Position numbers and translations under genes: made by a program | In this document: piece by piece, positions 37,511-47,881 of the stretch | How the letters are laid out: the number at the start of each line of letters is the position of its first letter | Position numbering within the stretch: position 1 is the stretch's first letter | The notes under the pieces: generated by a model | The model's input: the letters and a program-made list of their open reading frames with translations, nothing else | Told to the model about the DNA's origin: nothing | Databases searched by the model: none | Source: Aminobacter carboxidus | Lineage (GTDB): Bacteria; Pseudomonadota; Alphaproteobacteria; Rhizobiales; Rhizobiaceae | Reading direction: 5' to 3' | DNA length: 64,000 nucleotides | Assembly: GCF_014863355.1 (NCBI RefSeq) | Contig: NZ_JACZEP010000001.1 | Location: 1-64,000 of the forward strand

Positions 37511-37550
37511 AAAAAACAAACCCCGCCCGCAGCAGGGGCTGCGGACGGGG
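37511..37550 (-). terminator. Rho-independent terminator for aceA and the small protein gene
   Basis: On the minus strand a 13-bp stem (CCCCGTCCGCAGC paired with GCTGCGGGCGGGG, one mismatch) with a CCCT loop is followed by TTTGTTTTTTG. In plus coordinates the stem arms are 37521-37533 and 37538-37550 and the A-rich tract 37511-37520. It sits 26 bases after the stop of the small protein gene. Confidence 0.85.
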
Positions 37551-37575
37551 TCCGTGGGGGCAGAGGGAATGCTTG

Positions 37576-37818
37576 TCAGCCGTGCGGCTGCTGGGTCACG
37601 ATGACCGGGATCAGCAGGTCGCCCCAGTTGCCGTCACCGCCATGGTGGCGGGCCGAGCGGACCAGTTCCACCGACACGCCGGCCTCGACTGCCTTCATGA
37701 CCGACTGGTTGAGGCGGTGCAGGTCGTTGGCGACGATACGGATCACGGCCTGCTGGTCGGCGCTCATGGTCGTCGCCTGTTCTTCGGCTCGTTCCTTGAC
37801 ACGGGTACGCGGTGCCAT
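37576..37818 (-). CDS. Small conserved-looking protein downstream of isocitrate lyase
   Basis: 80 residues, no signal peptide. MAPRTRVKERAEEQATTMSA is charged, followed by DQQAVIRIVANDLHRLNQSV and SARHHGGDGNWGDLLIPV. Not recognised as a named family. It lies 93 bases downstream of aceA on the same strand and ends just before a strong terminator, so it is probably part of the aceA transcript. The gene reads as real: a good ATG, codon use like its neighbours and helical predicted content. Confidence 0.7.
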   Translation of the reverse strand: MAPRTRVKERAEEQATTMSADQQAVIRIVANDLHRLNQSVMKAVEAGVSVELVRSARHHGGDGNWGDLLIPVIVTQQPHG

Positions 37819-37911
37819 TGTGGTTCTCCTCGGTGGTTGCCTTTGCCCTTGCGGGCGTTGCCTCTGGCGGTGCCCGGAGGCCTTGTGCCTCCGGGGTAGC
37901 TTGAGCCAGGC

Positions 37912-39201
<1,290 letters not shown>

Positions 39202-39355
39202 TGTCGACTCCGTCTGGTCACTTGGTTCTGGGGGCGGTCGCCGCGTCTTGGGTTTGTTGCGGCAATTTCTATGTGACTTGTTTGACATTGCAGCGCCGAA
39301 GCAGCCAGAAAATTCAACAAATTGCGGCTCATATTAGGGAAAACCTGTATTGTGT

Positions 39356-39442
39356 TTGACAGATGGCGGCTGTAAAATTGTAAAAAATGTAAAAGGTCGG
39401 GTAGGGCAAAACCCCTACTTTCGTTGTAAAAATGGTGTAAAA
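39356..39442 (+). promoter_or_regulatory. scfR promoter with five TGTAAAA boxes (divergent aceA/scfR region)
   Basis: -35 TTGACA at 39356-39361, 17-base spacer, -10-like TGTAAA at 39379-39384. TGTAAAA occurs at 39371, 39379, 39388, 39425 and 39436. Spacings are 8, 9, 37 and 11 bases. The second box coincides with the -10, which fits autorepression. A sixth TTGTAAAAA sits at the very start of aceA (39185-39193). No binding data; the repetition is the evidence. Confidence 0.55.
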
Positions 39443-39446
39443 GCCG

Positions 39447-40889
39447 ATGGCCGAGCAGAAAATCTTCGCCGGGCCGCGCATCAGGCGCATCCGCAACCAG
39501 AAGGGCCTGACCCAGACGGCGATGGCCGAGGGGCTCGGCATTTCGCCGTCTTATCTCAACCTCATCGAGCGCAACCAGCGCCCGCTCACGGTGCAACTCA
39601 TCCTCAAGCTGGCCTCGGTCTACAAGGTCGACCCGGACGAGCTGCAGGGCGAGGCGAGGGGCTCGATCGCAGCCCTTCGCGAGGTCTTCGCCGATCCGCT
39701 GCTGTCAGGCGAATTGCCGGGCGATCAGGAACTGGTTGAGATCGCCGAAGCCGCACCCAATGCCGCCTCGGCGGTGATCAAGCTGTTCCGCGCCTACCGC
39801 GAGCAAGCAGAACGCCTGTCCGATCTGACCGAACTGCTGGCCCGGGAAGGCCACACCACCGCCCTGTCGGGCGCGCGCCTGCCGATCGACGAGGTGCACG
39901 AGGTGTTCGAGCGCCGGCCCAACCATTTTACGTCGCTGGAGGAAGAGGCTGAGGCGTTCACCACATTGCTCGATCCCGGCGACGATCTGTTCGGCGCGCT
40001 GAAAGGCTGGCTCAGGCGTGAGCATGGCATCGTCGTCAAGGTGCTGCCGGTCGCCACCATGCCTAACTGGCGCCGCCGCTACGACCGCCATTCGCAGCGG
40101 CTGTTCCTGTCCGAACGCCTGTCGCCGTTCGACCAACTGCGCGAAGTGGCGATGGAGGCGAGCCTGATCCGCATGCAGGTCGCGGTCGCGGCCGAGATCC
40201 AGGCGCTGAAGCTGACCTCGGACGAAGCGCGTCGGCTCGCCCGCTTCGAGCTCGGCCGCTACGCCGCGCACGCACTGATGATGCCTTACCAGGCGTTCCA
40301 TTCGGCTGCCCAGCGCGCCCGCTACGATGTCGATGTGCTGCGTTCGCGTTTCGGCGTGTCGTTCGAACAGGCGGCGAACCGGCTGACCATGCTGCAGCGC
40401 CAGGGCACCTCGGCGGTGCCGTTTTTCATGCTTGAGGTCGACAACGCCGGCAACCGCTTCCGCAAGGCCGGCGCGCAAGGCTTCCCACAAAGCCGCTTCG
40501 GCGGTGGTTGCCCCAAGCTGCCGGTGCATGCTGCTTTCACCCAGCCAGGCCAGATCTTCGTCGAAGCTGTTGAGATGCCCGATGGCGCCGAGTTCCTGTG
40601 CGTCGCGCGTACACTTGAAGGACCACAAGGCGCATTCAGCGAGCGTCCCAGGCGAACTGCGATCCTGCTCGGCTGCGACATCGCCTTTCGCGACGAAATC
40701 GTCTACGGCGCAGCCCTTCCGGCCCTCGCCGTCGGCGCCAAGCCAGGCACAGTGACCGCCACGCCGGTCGGCCCGGCCTGCCGGCTGTGCGAGCGCTCGG
40801 GCTGCCTGTCGCGTGCCGAACCACCGATCACCAGGCCGCTTGGGCTCGACGAGATGGTGACCGGCCTGTCAGCCTTCGATTTTCAGTAA
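39447..40889 (+). CDS. ScfR/RamB-type short-chain fatty acid transcriptional regulator
   Basis: 480 residues. N-terminal XRE HTH (LTQTAMAEGLGISPSYLNLI), then an ImmA/IrrE-like segment (LSPFDQLREVAMEASLIRMQ) and a C-terminal ScfRs domain with paired cysteines GPACRLCERSGCLSRAEPP. Such proteins (RamB, ScfR, MccR) sense acyl-CoA or short-chain acid state and control acetate, glyoxylate and methylcitrate genes. The divergent position to aceA strongly supports control of the glyoxylate shunt. The usual HExxH of IrrE proteases is not seen. Confidence 0.88.
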   Translation: MAEQKIFAGPRIRRIRNQKGLTQTAMAEGLGISPSYLNLIERNQRPLTVQLILKLASVYKVDPDELQGEARGSIAALREVFADPLLSGELPGDQELVEIAEAAPNAASAVIKLFRAYREQAERLSDLTELLAREGHTTALSGARLPIDEVHEVFERRPNHFTSLEEEAEAFTTLLDPGDDLFGALKGWLRREHGIVVKVLPVATMPNWRRRYDRHSQRLFLSERLSPFDQLREVAMEASLIRMQVAVAAEIQALKLTSDEARRLARFELGRYAAHALMMPYQAFHSAAQRARYDVDVLRSRFGVSFEQAANRLTMLQRQGTSAVPFFMLEVDNAGNRFRKAGAQGFPQSRFGGGCPKLPVHAAFTQPGQIFVEAVEMPDGAEFLCVARTLEGPQGAFSERPRRTAILLGCDIAFRDEIVYGAALPALAVGAKPGTVTATPVGPACRLCERSGCLSRAEPPITRPLGLDEMVTGLSAFDFQ

Positions 40890-40894
40890 GCGGA

Positions 40895-42952
40895 TCAGGC
40901 GCTCAGCTTGCCAAGCGCTCCCTCGTCGTCTTGCCAGGCGCCTGTCTGGGCGAGGGCATGCGCGGTGGATGAGTCCACCGGGCGACCATAGAGGAAGCCC
41001 TGCGCTTCGTCGCAGCGCCGGTCCTTGAGGAAGGCTGCCTGGAAATCGGTTTCGACGCCTTCGGCCAGCACCGGGATCGACAGCTTGTGGCCGAGTTCGA
41101 TCACCGTTTCGATGACGCTGGTCGCCTGCGCCTGCCGGCCCAGCGCATTGAGGAAGCTGCGATCGACCTTGATCTTGTCGAAGGGGAAAGAAAACAGCGT
41201 CGACAGCGACGAATAGCCGGTACCGAAATCGTCCATGGCAACGCGGACACCCAGCGCCTTGATCTTGCGCAGCACGAGCAGCGCCTGGCCGGGATTGTCG
41301 ATCAGCATGGTCTCGGTGATCTCGATCTCAAGCCGTGTCGGCTCAAGGCCCGTCTCATCAAGGATTTCGGTCAGCCGTTCGGCGAAATTGGGCCGCATCA
41401 GCTGTACTGGCGAGACGTTGACGGCAACGCCTATGGGTGCCGGCCATTGCGTTGCCTCTTGGCAGGCCTGAATCAACACCCAGTCGCCGATCTCGACGAT
41501 GATGCCGGTCTGCTCGGCGACGGGAATGAACTCGGCTGGCGAAACCTCGCCAAGTGCGCTGCTGTTCCAGCGCAGCAGCGCCTCAAAACCGAGCAGTTCG
41601 CGCTGCTTCATCGAAATCTGCGGCTGGAACACCAGGCGCAGCGCACCGTCGGCAATGGCGCTGCGCAGGCTGATGGCGATCTGGCCGCGGCGGCGGCCGT
41701 CCTCGTCGGCGTCGGCGTCATACCAGCACCAACTGCCGTCCTGCAGCTTCTTGGATCGGTACATGGCAAGGTCGGCGCGCGTCGTCAGTTCGTCGACGCT
41801 GTCGCCATCCTTCGGATAGACCGAAATGCCGATGCTGGCGCTGGTCGAAAAGCGCCCCTTGCCCAGTTCGTTGGGACGCGAGAAGGCGTCGCTGATGCGG
41901 GCCGCGAACTCCTCGACCTCGTTCTCGCGGGTGAACGGCTTGACGGCAATGAACTCGTCGCCGCCGATGCGGGCAAAGAACTCGCCGTCGATCAACGCGG
42001 TCCGCAGGCGCGCGGTCGTCTGGATCAGCACGGCATCGCCCGCCGCATGGCCGTAAACGTCGTTGATTTCCTTGAAGCGGTTGAGGTCGATGGCAATGAT
42101 TGCCAGCGACGTTCCACCCGCCTGCTTCAACCGCAGCGGAAGTTCGTCGCGGACCGCGGCGCGGTTGGGCAGGCCGGTCAGCGGATCGTGCATGGCAAGG
42201 TGCTTGAAATGCGCGACGGCATCCTGCTGGCCTTGCTCTTCGGCAAGGTGGGTGACGGCGCCGAGCACCACCACAAGCACGGTAACCACAGTCACGAGGA
42301 TTGCCAGCACGCTGTCGGACATGAGCTGGCCGGGGACGAACACCCGCGGGTCAGGCGTGATCTGCACCGCACCCATGGCGGTGAAGTGCATCATGCCGAT
42401 CCCCAGGATGAGGGCGGCCATGCCGGCATGCTGGCTGTGGCGGGTCGTCCCCCGCGCCACGCGGTTGGTCGCGAGCATGCCGAGTGCCGCGCCGGCGAGG
42501 ATCGAAAAGGCAACGAAGGCCGGGTCGTAGGTAATCGTTCCGGCAACCACGAAGCCGCGCATGCCGGTAAAATGCATCAGTGCGATGCCGGCGCCGATGA
42601 TGGCGCCGCCGGCTTCGATCATCCAGCCGCGCTCGCGGCTCGCGGCGATCAGGAAGCCGGCCATCGATGTGGTGATCGCAAAGGCTAGCGACAGTACGGT
42701 GAAGTTCGGTTCGAAACCGTGTTCGACATTGGGGAGAAAGCCGAGCATCGCCAGGAAATGTGTCGTCCAGATCGTCATGCCGCCGGCGACGCCGGCCATG
42801 AATATGAACGCCGCGTGCTTGGCGCGCCTGACATTGCGAGCGCGGGCAAACAGACGCATCGATACCACGCAGCCCAGCGCGCAGATGGTCAAGGCTGCTG
42901 CGACAAAGCGGTAGTCATGTTCGGTGACGAGGCAGTTGAGTACGGTCAGCAT
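40895..42952 (-). CDS. MHYT-GGDEF-EAL protein (cyclic-di-GMP turnover)
   Basis: 685 residues. Seven-helix N-terminal MHYT sensor with variants MHFTGM and MHFTAM (metal-type His-Thr pattern retained), diguanylate cyclase domain with an intact GGDEF at 330-334, and phosphodiesterase domain with EAL at 457-459 (FEALLRW), NVSPVQL, EITETMLIDN and DDFGTGYSS. Both motifs appear intact, so either activity is possible; net direction unknown. MHYT domains may sense oxygen, CO or NO. Convergent with the scfR gene, five bases between stops. Might influence the EPS cluster through c-di-GMP, an inference. Confidence 0.92.
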   Translation of the reverse strand: MLTVLNCLVTEHDYRFVAAALTICALGCVVSMRLFARARNVRRAKHAAFIFMAGVAGGMTIWTTHFLAMLGFLPNVEHGFEPNFTVLSLAFAITTSMAGFLIAASRERGWMIEAGGAIIGAGIALMHFTGMRGFVVAGTITYDPAFVAFSILAGAALGMLATNRVARGTTRHSQHAGMAALILGIGMMHFTAMGAVQITPDPRVFVPGQLMSDSVLAILVTVVTVLVVVLGAVTHLAEEQGQQDAVAHFKHLAMHDPLTGLPNRAAVRDELPLRLKQAGGTSLAIIAIDLNRFKEINDVYGHAAGDAVLIQTTARLRTALIDGEFFARIGGDEFIAVKPFTRENEVEEFAARISDAFSRPNELGKGRFSTSASIGISVYPKDGDSVDELTTRADLAMYRSKKLQDGSWCWYDADADEDGRRRGQIAISLRSAIADGALRLVFQPQISMKQRELLGFEALLRWNSSALGEVSPAEFIPVAEQTGIIVEIGDWVLIQACQEATQWPAPIGVAVNVSPVQLMRPNFAERLTEILDETGLEPTRLEIEITETMLIDNPGQALLVLRKIKALGVRVAMDDFGTGYSSLSTLFSFPFDKIKVDRSFLNALGRQAQATSVIETVIELGHKLSIPVLAEGVETDFQAAFLKDRRCDEAQGFLYGRPVDSSTAHALAQTGAWQDDEGALGKLSA

Positions 42953-43175
42953 GATCGGTTCCTTGCGCGTCGGCCGAAAATTGGGTCGTGTTCGGAATGT
43001 CGACGCGCAGATTCAAGATTTTGAACTGGCCTTATCAGGGGCAAACCTTGCCGATCCGTTTCCTTACGTCGGGGCAGAGAGCGCTGGTTGATGTGCCAGG
43101 TAATTGAACGTCGCGCGCTTCGCCACCATGTGCTCTCCCGAACTGGGACATGACCCAGTATTTGGAGAGGTGGCG

Positions 43176-44615
43176 ATGAGTAGTTCTGGTGGTGGGCATA
43201 AGTGGAGGCGATGGCTGAAACGCGGAACGATCGCGATCGCGGCATTGATGATCGTCGTTGTTTTGCCACTGACTTTCATTCTGTATCCGGTGTTCAAGCC
43301 ATATCCGGAGGTAACCCCACCCACTGGCGATTCCCTGGCTGAGAAGAACGCGCAGGATTTGGCACATCTTCGCAATATGCATCTGATCGAGCGAAGCTTT
43401 GACGCTCAAACCAGCAAGACGTTTGTCCACGCGGTCGACGAACTTGCCGCCCGCGCCTCCGACCTTGATCGGCCCGCACTGGCGATGGCCGCAGCCAAGG
43501 CGGTCGCCCTTGCCCGAAACGGCCACACCAATGTTCTCGGCCTTGCCGGCGGACTAGGCTTCAACGCTGTCCCGCTGCGCTTCGGCTGGTTTGCCGACGG
43601 TCTTTTCGTTGTCCGCACGACGTCAGAGCATCGTGATCTTCTGGGCGCGCAAATCCTGACCTTGAATGGCCGGTCGCCCGAAGAACTGGTCGCAGCGTTG
43701 CGCCCATATGTCGGCGGCACCGACACATACGCCCGGGAACTGTCGCCGAATTTCATGATTTCGCCGGAACTGCTTCATGCGGCCAAGCTGGCGGGCAAGC
43801 CGGATGAAAGCGAGTTCCGTTTTCGCAAGGCTGATGGCTCCGAAGTCGAGCGCACGCTTGGCGTATTGCCAGGCAAAGGCGAGCCTACGACCAGAACCGT
43901 GTGGCCAAGGCGGGACCTCAGCCCGATTGCTCCCGACAAGAGCGACGCCGCGTGGGCCCATGTCCTCGACGGTGTCGAGACACCACCTTACCTGTCGCGC
44001 CCCGACCAGAATTTCTGGCATGCCTACCTCGAAGCTGACGATATCCTCTACGTGCAGCTCAATCGGTTCCGCGATCAGGAGCCGGTTCTGATGTCCGACT
44101 ATCTCTCGGAATTGCTTGCCGAAGCCGGCAAGCGCAAAGTCAGGCACGCTGTCGTCGATCTCAGGTTCAGCCCAGGCGGCAACTACATGCTTGGCACCGA
44201 CTTTTCACGTATGCTGCCGGACGTTGTGCCCAGCGGCCGCATCTTCATCCTGACCAGCGGCAATACGTTTTCGGCGGCGATCAGCATTGCGTCGCGGCTG
44301 AAGTACTACGCCGGTGAGCGTGCCGTGCTGGTCGGTGAGGAAATGGGCGACGCCGGCCAGATGTGGGGCGAGGGCGGCACGACTGTCATGCCCAACTCCA
44401 GGATCGCGTTCCGATACACCACCGCTTATCACGACTGGGAAAACGGCTGCCGGCTGTCGCAGGTAACCACCTGCTTTCTGCCGAACTATTTCTATGGCAC
44501 TGCGGCGGGCTCCCTGCTGCCCACGGTTCCAGTCGCCCAGACCTTCGCCAGTTACGCCGCCGGCGATGATGTCGTTCTGTCGCAAGTGCTGAAGCTGGCG
44601 AAACAGCACAAGTAG
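43176..44615 (+). CDS. S41-family-like protein, membrane-anchored, possibly inactive
   Basis: 479 residues. N-terminal positively charged segment and one hydrophobic helix (about residues 20-42, TIAIAALMIVVVLPLTFILY), then an extracytoplasmic region. VVDLRFSPGGNYMLGTDF and IFILTSGNTFSAAISIASRL resemble the S41 tail-specific protease core, where S in LTSGNTFSAA would be the nucleophile. A PDZ-like region lies before (LLGAQILTLNGRSPEELV). ATG 43176 has GGAGAGG upstream, the earlier in-frame ATGs at 43104 and 43128 do not. Role unknown; convergent with an MFS gene. Confidence 0.68.
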   Translation: MSSSGGGHKWRRWLKRGTIAIAALMIVVVLPLTFILYPVFKPYPEVTPPTGDSLAEKNAQDLAHLRNMHLIERSFDAQTSKTFVHAVDELAARASDLDRPALAMAAAKAVALARNGHTNVLGLAGGLGFNAVPLRFGWFADGLFVVRTTSEHRDLLGAQILTLNGRSPEELVAALRPYVGGTDTYARELSPNFMISPELLHAAKLAGKPDESEFRFRKADGSEVERTLGVLPGKGEPTTRTVWPRRDLSPIAPDKSDAAWAHVLDGVETPPYLSRPDQNFWHAYLEADDILYVQLNRFRDQEPVLMSDYLSELLAEAGKRKVRHAVVDLRFSPGGNYMLGTDFSRMLPDVVPSGRIFILTSGNTFSAAISIASRLKYYAGERAVLVGEEMGDAGQMWGEGGTTVMPNSRIAFRYTTAYHDWENGCRLSQVTTCFLPNYFYGTAAGSLLPTVPVAQTFASYAAGDDVVLSQVLKLAKQHK

Positions 44616-44634
44616 GAGCAAAGGCAGGCCTCTG

Positions 44635-45876
44635 CTAGCCGCGAAAGTCCGCCTTTTTTGTCCTGTCGGTCCTTGCGGGCAGGACTGCCACCGCACCGCC
44701 AAGAACCGCGATGCAGCCCACGACAAGTCCGGTGTAGAGGTATGTGTTGGCAAAGCCGAATGCCGCGATCATCGGCTGGCTGACGAAGGGCGAGATGAAG
44801 TGGCCAGCGAAAATGCTGGCCGTCATGCCGCCGGCAACGCGTCCGCGCATGTCGGGCGCGGCGGCTGCCATTGCGGCTGCTGCGATGTTGGGCATGATCA
44901 TTCCGAGGCCCAGGCCGACCACCCCGGCGGCAAACAGGACGGTGACCAGAGAATTCGCCAGCCCGAGCAGGATGTAGCCTGTCGCCATCAGGCCGAAGGC
45001 GAGCCCGAACACGCCGATCACGCCAAGCCTGGCGCGCAGGCTGGCGTATGCCAGGGCGGCAATGGCTCCGATCAGGTTGCCGAGCCCGATGGCGAGGCCC
45101 GCCAATGTCGGCGACCCGATGCCCATGGCGTTGAGATGGAACGGCAGCTGGGTAGGCAGCAGGTAGAATGCGACGCTGTTGAACACGGCCGCGATGTAAA
45201 CGGCAAAGACGGCAAGCCACGCTGTGCGGGCCGAGGCCTGCGAGGCCACGCTCATTGTCGACAGGCGGCTGCGCACCGGCTCGTCGATGAACGCAATGAT
45301 CGCCGGGATCAGCAGCAGGGACAGCCCGTAGACGGCGAAGGGCGCGCGCCAATGCAATTCGGCGAGCATGCCGCCGCCAGTCAGGAAGATCAGTCCCCCA
45401 AAGCCGACGAATGCCGACTGGTAGCCCATGAAGCGGTCGCGCGCGGGACCGCTGAAATAGTCGCCGACAAGCGCTGTCGCCGTCGTCATGACGCCGGCGA
45501 CAGCAACGCCGAGCAGCGCGCGCCCGACGAGCAGCCCGGGCAGGCTGTCGGCCAGCAGTCCCGACATGCCGCCCAGCCCGTAGAGCAGGGCGGCAACGAT
45601 CAGCAGCGGCCGGCGACCGAAGCGGTCGGCAAGCCCGCCGGCGAACGGTGCACAAATGACGATGGACAGCGCCGGCAGCGTCAGCACGAGCCGTGTCAGG
45701 ATCTCGACGTTAGGACTGCCGGCGAAATGGCTCTCGATCGCCGGCAGCGACGGCGAGATGGTCGCGCCCGCCATGATCGTCAGTGTGCTGATCAGAAGCA
45801 GCGTCGTGTTGCGGCCGGCATGCCGGTCGGGCGTGGCCAATACTTCCGCGGCCTGAACCTGTTGCAGCGCGCTCAT
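44635..45876 (-). CDS. MFS transporter (drug/metabolite efflux type)
   Basis: 413 residues with twelve helices. MFS loop 2-3 motif as GGLADRFGRRPLLIVAALLY, helix-5 motif G-rich GGGMLAELHWRAPFAVYG (antiporter motif C-like). These fit efflux transporters of the DHA1 group. Its ATG at 45876 overlaps the stop of the FMN reductase gene (ATGA), so both are one transcript behind the SoxR-type box. Proposed role: export of redox-active compounds or drugs, as in SoxR-controlled pumps elsewhere; inferred. Confidence 0.85.
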   Translation of the reverse strand: MSALQQVQAAEVLATPDRHAGRNTTLLLISTLTIMAGATISPSLPAIESHFAGSPNVEILTRLVLTLPALSIVICAPFAGGLADRFGRRPLLIVAALLYGLGGMSGLLADSLPGLLVGRALLGVAVAGVMTTATALVGDYFSGPARDRFMGYQSAFVGFGGLIFLTGGGMLAELHWRAPFAVYGLSLLLIPAIIAFIDEPVRSRLSTMSVASQASARTAWLAVFAVYIAAVFNSVAFYLLPTQLPFHLNAMGIGSPTLAGLAIGLGNLIGAIAALAYASLRARLGVIGVFGLAFGLMATGYILLGLANSLVTVLFAAGVVGLGLGMIMPNIAAAAMAAAAPDMRGRVAGGMTASIFAGHFISPFVSQPMIAAFGFANTYLYTGLVVGCIAVLGGAVAVLPARTDRTKKADFRG

Positions 45877-46421
45877 GCCGCCACCTCGAGGTAAGGCGTG
45901 TTGGTTCGTGCCTCGCGCAGGTTGAGCGCCCACCATTGCAGCCTTGCGAGCAGCGCCGACATCGCCTTGCGCGAGTCGCGCGGGTCCATCAGCGTGCCGT
46001 TGCGGTCGAACTTGCTCCAGGCGCTGGCAAAACTCACCGTGTCGCGGATCGCCACGACATGCAGCTCGGCGAACACCAGGCGCAACTGCTCTATGGCCCG
46101 CAACCCGCCAGAAATACCGCCATACGACACGAAGGCCATCGGCTTGGCCTGCCATTGGATGTTGTGGGCGTCGATCAGCGCCTTGAGGTCGGCGGTGTAG
46201 CCGTGATTGTACTCGGGCGTCACCACCAGGAAGGCATCGGCATCATCGAGGCGGCGGGCGACGTCGGTGCGGTTCCTGGCAAGGTCGCGTGGGTCGACGA
46301 AGTCGATGGCAAACTGCTGATGCCCCGTCACCTCGGCCGCGACCCAATTGACGACGGTATCGCAGAAACGGCCCTCGCGGGCACTGCCATAGATGATGGC
46401 GAGCTTGATTCTCTGGGGCAT
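45873..46421 (-). CDS. NADPH-dependent FMN reductase family protein
   Basis: 182 residues, flavodoxin-like fold. FMN-binding pattern AIIYGSAREGRFCDTV at the N-terminus, VVTPEYNHGYTADLKALID for the second phosphate/isoalloxazine loop and FVSYGGISGGLRAIEQ. Reduces flavin or quinones with NADPH. ATG 46421 has GGAGCC at good spacing and starts right before the fold. First gene of a two-gene unit with the MFS transporter under the SoxR-type box at 46470-46487. Confidence 0.88.
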   Translation of the reverse strand: MPQRIKLAIIYGSAREGRFCDTVVNWVAAEVTGHQQFAIDFVDPRDLARNRTDVARRLDDADAFLVVTPEYNHGYTADLKALIDAHNIQWQAKPMAFVSYGGISGGLRAIEQLRLVFAELHVVAIRDTVSFASAWSKFDRNGTLMDPRDSRKAMSALLARLQWWALNLREARTNTPYLEVAA

Positions 46422-46461
46422 TTCGGGTGGCTCCAAGTTGTTTTTCGTGTTGGAGCCGCTT

Positions 46462-46494
46462 CTGTAGAACCTCAACTAATATTGAGGTCAAGCG
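46462..46494 (-). promoter_or_regulatory. SoxR-box promoter of the FMN reductase-MFS unit
   Basis: The 18-base palindrome CCTCAACTAATATTGAGG (46470-46487) keeps the outer arms of the SoxR consensus (CCTCAAGTTAACTTGAGG; CCTCAA and TTGAGG perfect). On the minus strand a -35-like TTGACC overlaps its upstream edge and TACAGA lies 19 bases further, the long spacer typical of MerR-type activated promoters. No soxR gene is seen nearby. Confidence 0.75.
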
Positions 46495-46684
46495 GAAAAT
46501 CGCGCGTGGTGAAATTGTCTGCGTCGACACAGCCGCCAGTGATCGTCTGCAGCGGGCGCGGTTTGCCACAACGATCGCCATGGGCTGGACCTCGCCGGAT
46601 CTGGCCCGATGAGGTAGCGAATTGGACCGTTTCAAGTCGTTTTGAGCATATCCAGCCACCCCCAAGGTCATCGATACTGAGGCC

Positions 46685-47641
46685 ATGACAGACCCGGCAG
46701 TCCCGCTAGCCAATGCCATCGCTCCGCAGGTTTCGCGGCGGGACGAGCGTTTCGGCATAGCATTGGTGTTCCTGTCGGCGCTGATGTGGAGCCTGGGCGG
46801 CGCCATCGGGCGCTTCATCGAGATCGACGACATCTGGACGGTGGTGTTCTGGCGCTCGTTCTGGGCGGCCGCCTTCCTTCTGTCCTTCATGGCCTGGCGC
46901 GATGGCTGGCGCGGAACGCTGCAATTGTTCCGCGGCATGGGACTGCCCGGGTTGCTGGTGGCGATCTGCTTCGCCACGGCTTCGACATCGTTCGTCGTTG
47001 CCCTTGCCTACACCACCGTCGCCAATGTGCTGTTGATGCAGGCCGGCGTGCCTTTGCTGGCGGCGCTGTTTGCCTGGGTGCTGTTTCGCGAGCGGGTGGC
47101 GCTGTCGACATGGGCGGCGATCGTGGCGGTGATCGTGGGCGTGGCGATCATGGTCTCCGAGTCGCTGACCGGTCAGGTGTCGCCGATCGGCGACGGCCTC
47201 GCCTTGCTGATTGCGGTGGTCTTTTCGGTCGCCACCGTCATCACCCGGCGCTTCTCGCATGTGCGCATGACGCCGGCCACCTGCCTCGGCACGATGATTG
47301 CGGCCGCTTTTGCCGCCTCCCAGGCCTCGGCTTTTGCGGTCTCGCCGCGCGACATGGGGTTCCTGTTTGCGTTCGGCGTCGTCAATCTCGGGCTTGGCCT
47401 CGCCTTCTTTGCAACCGGGGCAAGATTGATCCCCGCAGCCGTTGCCGCCCTGATCGGTACGTTCGAGCCGATGCTGGGACCGATCTGGGTGTGGCTGGTG
47501 CATGCCGAAGTGCCGTCGGTCCGCACCATCGCTGGAGGTGCTGTCATTTTTGCAGCTTTGCTTGTGCATTTGGCACTCGAATTCAGGCGTCAGGCGCAAC
47601 CGCAAAGACCGGGTGTCACCGGCATGCCGATGCCGGATTGA
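46685..47641 (+). CDS. EamA/DMT-type transporter
   Basis: 318 residues with ten predicted helices in two EamA repeats; repeat one contains FWRSFWAAAFLLSFMAWRDG and VALAYTTVANVLLMQAGVPL, repeat two the paired ALIGTFEPMLGPIWVW with the family-typical proline-rich end (EPMLGPIW). Drug/metabolite exporter family, substrate unknown. Divergent from the SoxR-box operon, with a 263-base gap containing that box; it may share no control. Monocistronic. Confidence 0.88.
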   Translation: MTDPAVPLANAIAPQVSRRDERFGIALVFLSALMWSLGGAIGRFIEIDDIWTVVFWRSFWAAAFLLSFMAWRDGWRGTLQLFRGMGLPGLLVAICFATASTSFVVALAYTTVANVLLMQAGVPLLAALFAWVLFRERVALSTWAAIVAVIVGVAIMVSESLTGQVSPIGDGLALLIAVVFSVATVITRRFSHVRMTPATCLGTMIAAAFAASQASAFAVSPRDMGFLFAFGVVNLGLGLAFFATGARLIPAAVAALIGTFEPMLGPIWVWLVHAEVPSVRTIAGGAVIFAALLVHLALEFRRQAQPQRPGVTGMPMPD

Positions 47642-47881
47642 GCAATCGATTGTTTACCATTGACAATACTACCGTCCGGCGGGCAGGCTGAGCCCGAGGG
47701 TAACAACAATACAGGCGTATCTTGCCAGGTTCCACTGCCGGGGCTTCGGTGTCCGCAGATGTAAATCGCCGTACCGTTTGCGCCGAGCCGCGAGCCGGCG
47801 GGAGCGCGCTACCTTCATCACTCGATTTTTGTACAGGACCAGGATGTGCCGGGACGGGCGCGTCCGCAAAAGGAGACTGCC

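Noticed and set aside
41087-42688. Long plus-strand frame opposite the MHYT-GGDEF-EAL gene
   Set aside because: Shadow of a clear multi-domain gene; no motif.
44620-44660. Terminator between the S41-like and MFS genes
   Set aside because: A short AAAGGC/GCCTTT pairing exists with a T run, but the loop is long and the stem too weak to claim.
46427-46612. Small plus-strand frame beside the SoxR box as a possible soxR
   Set aside because: No helix-turn-helix or 2Fe-2S cysteine pattern, and SoxR-type length is missing.
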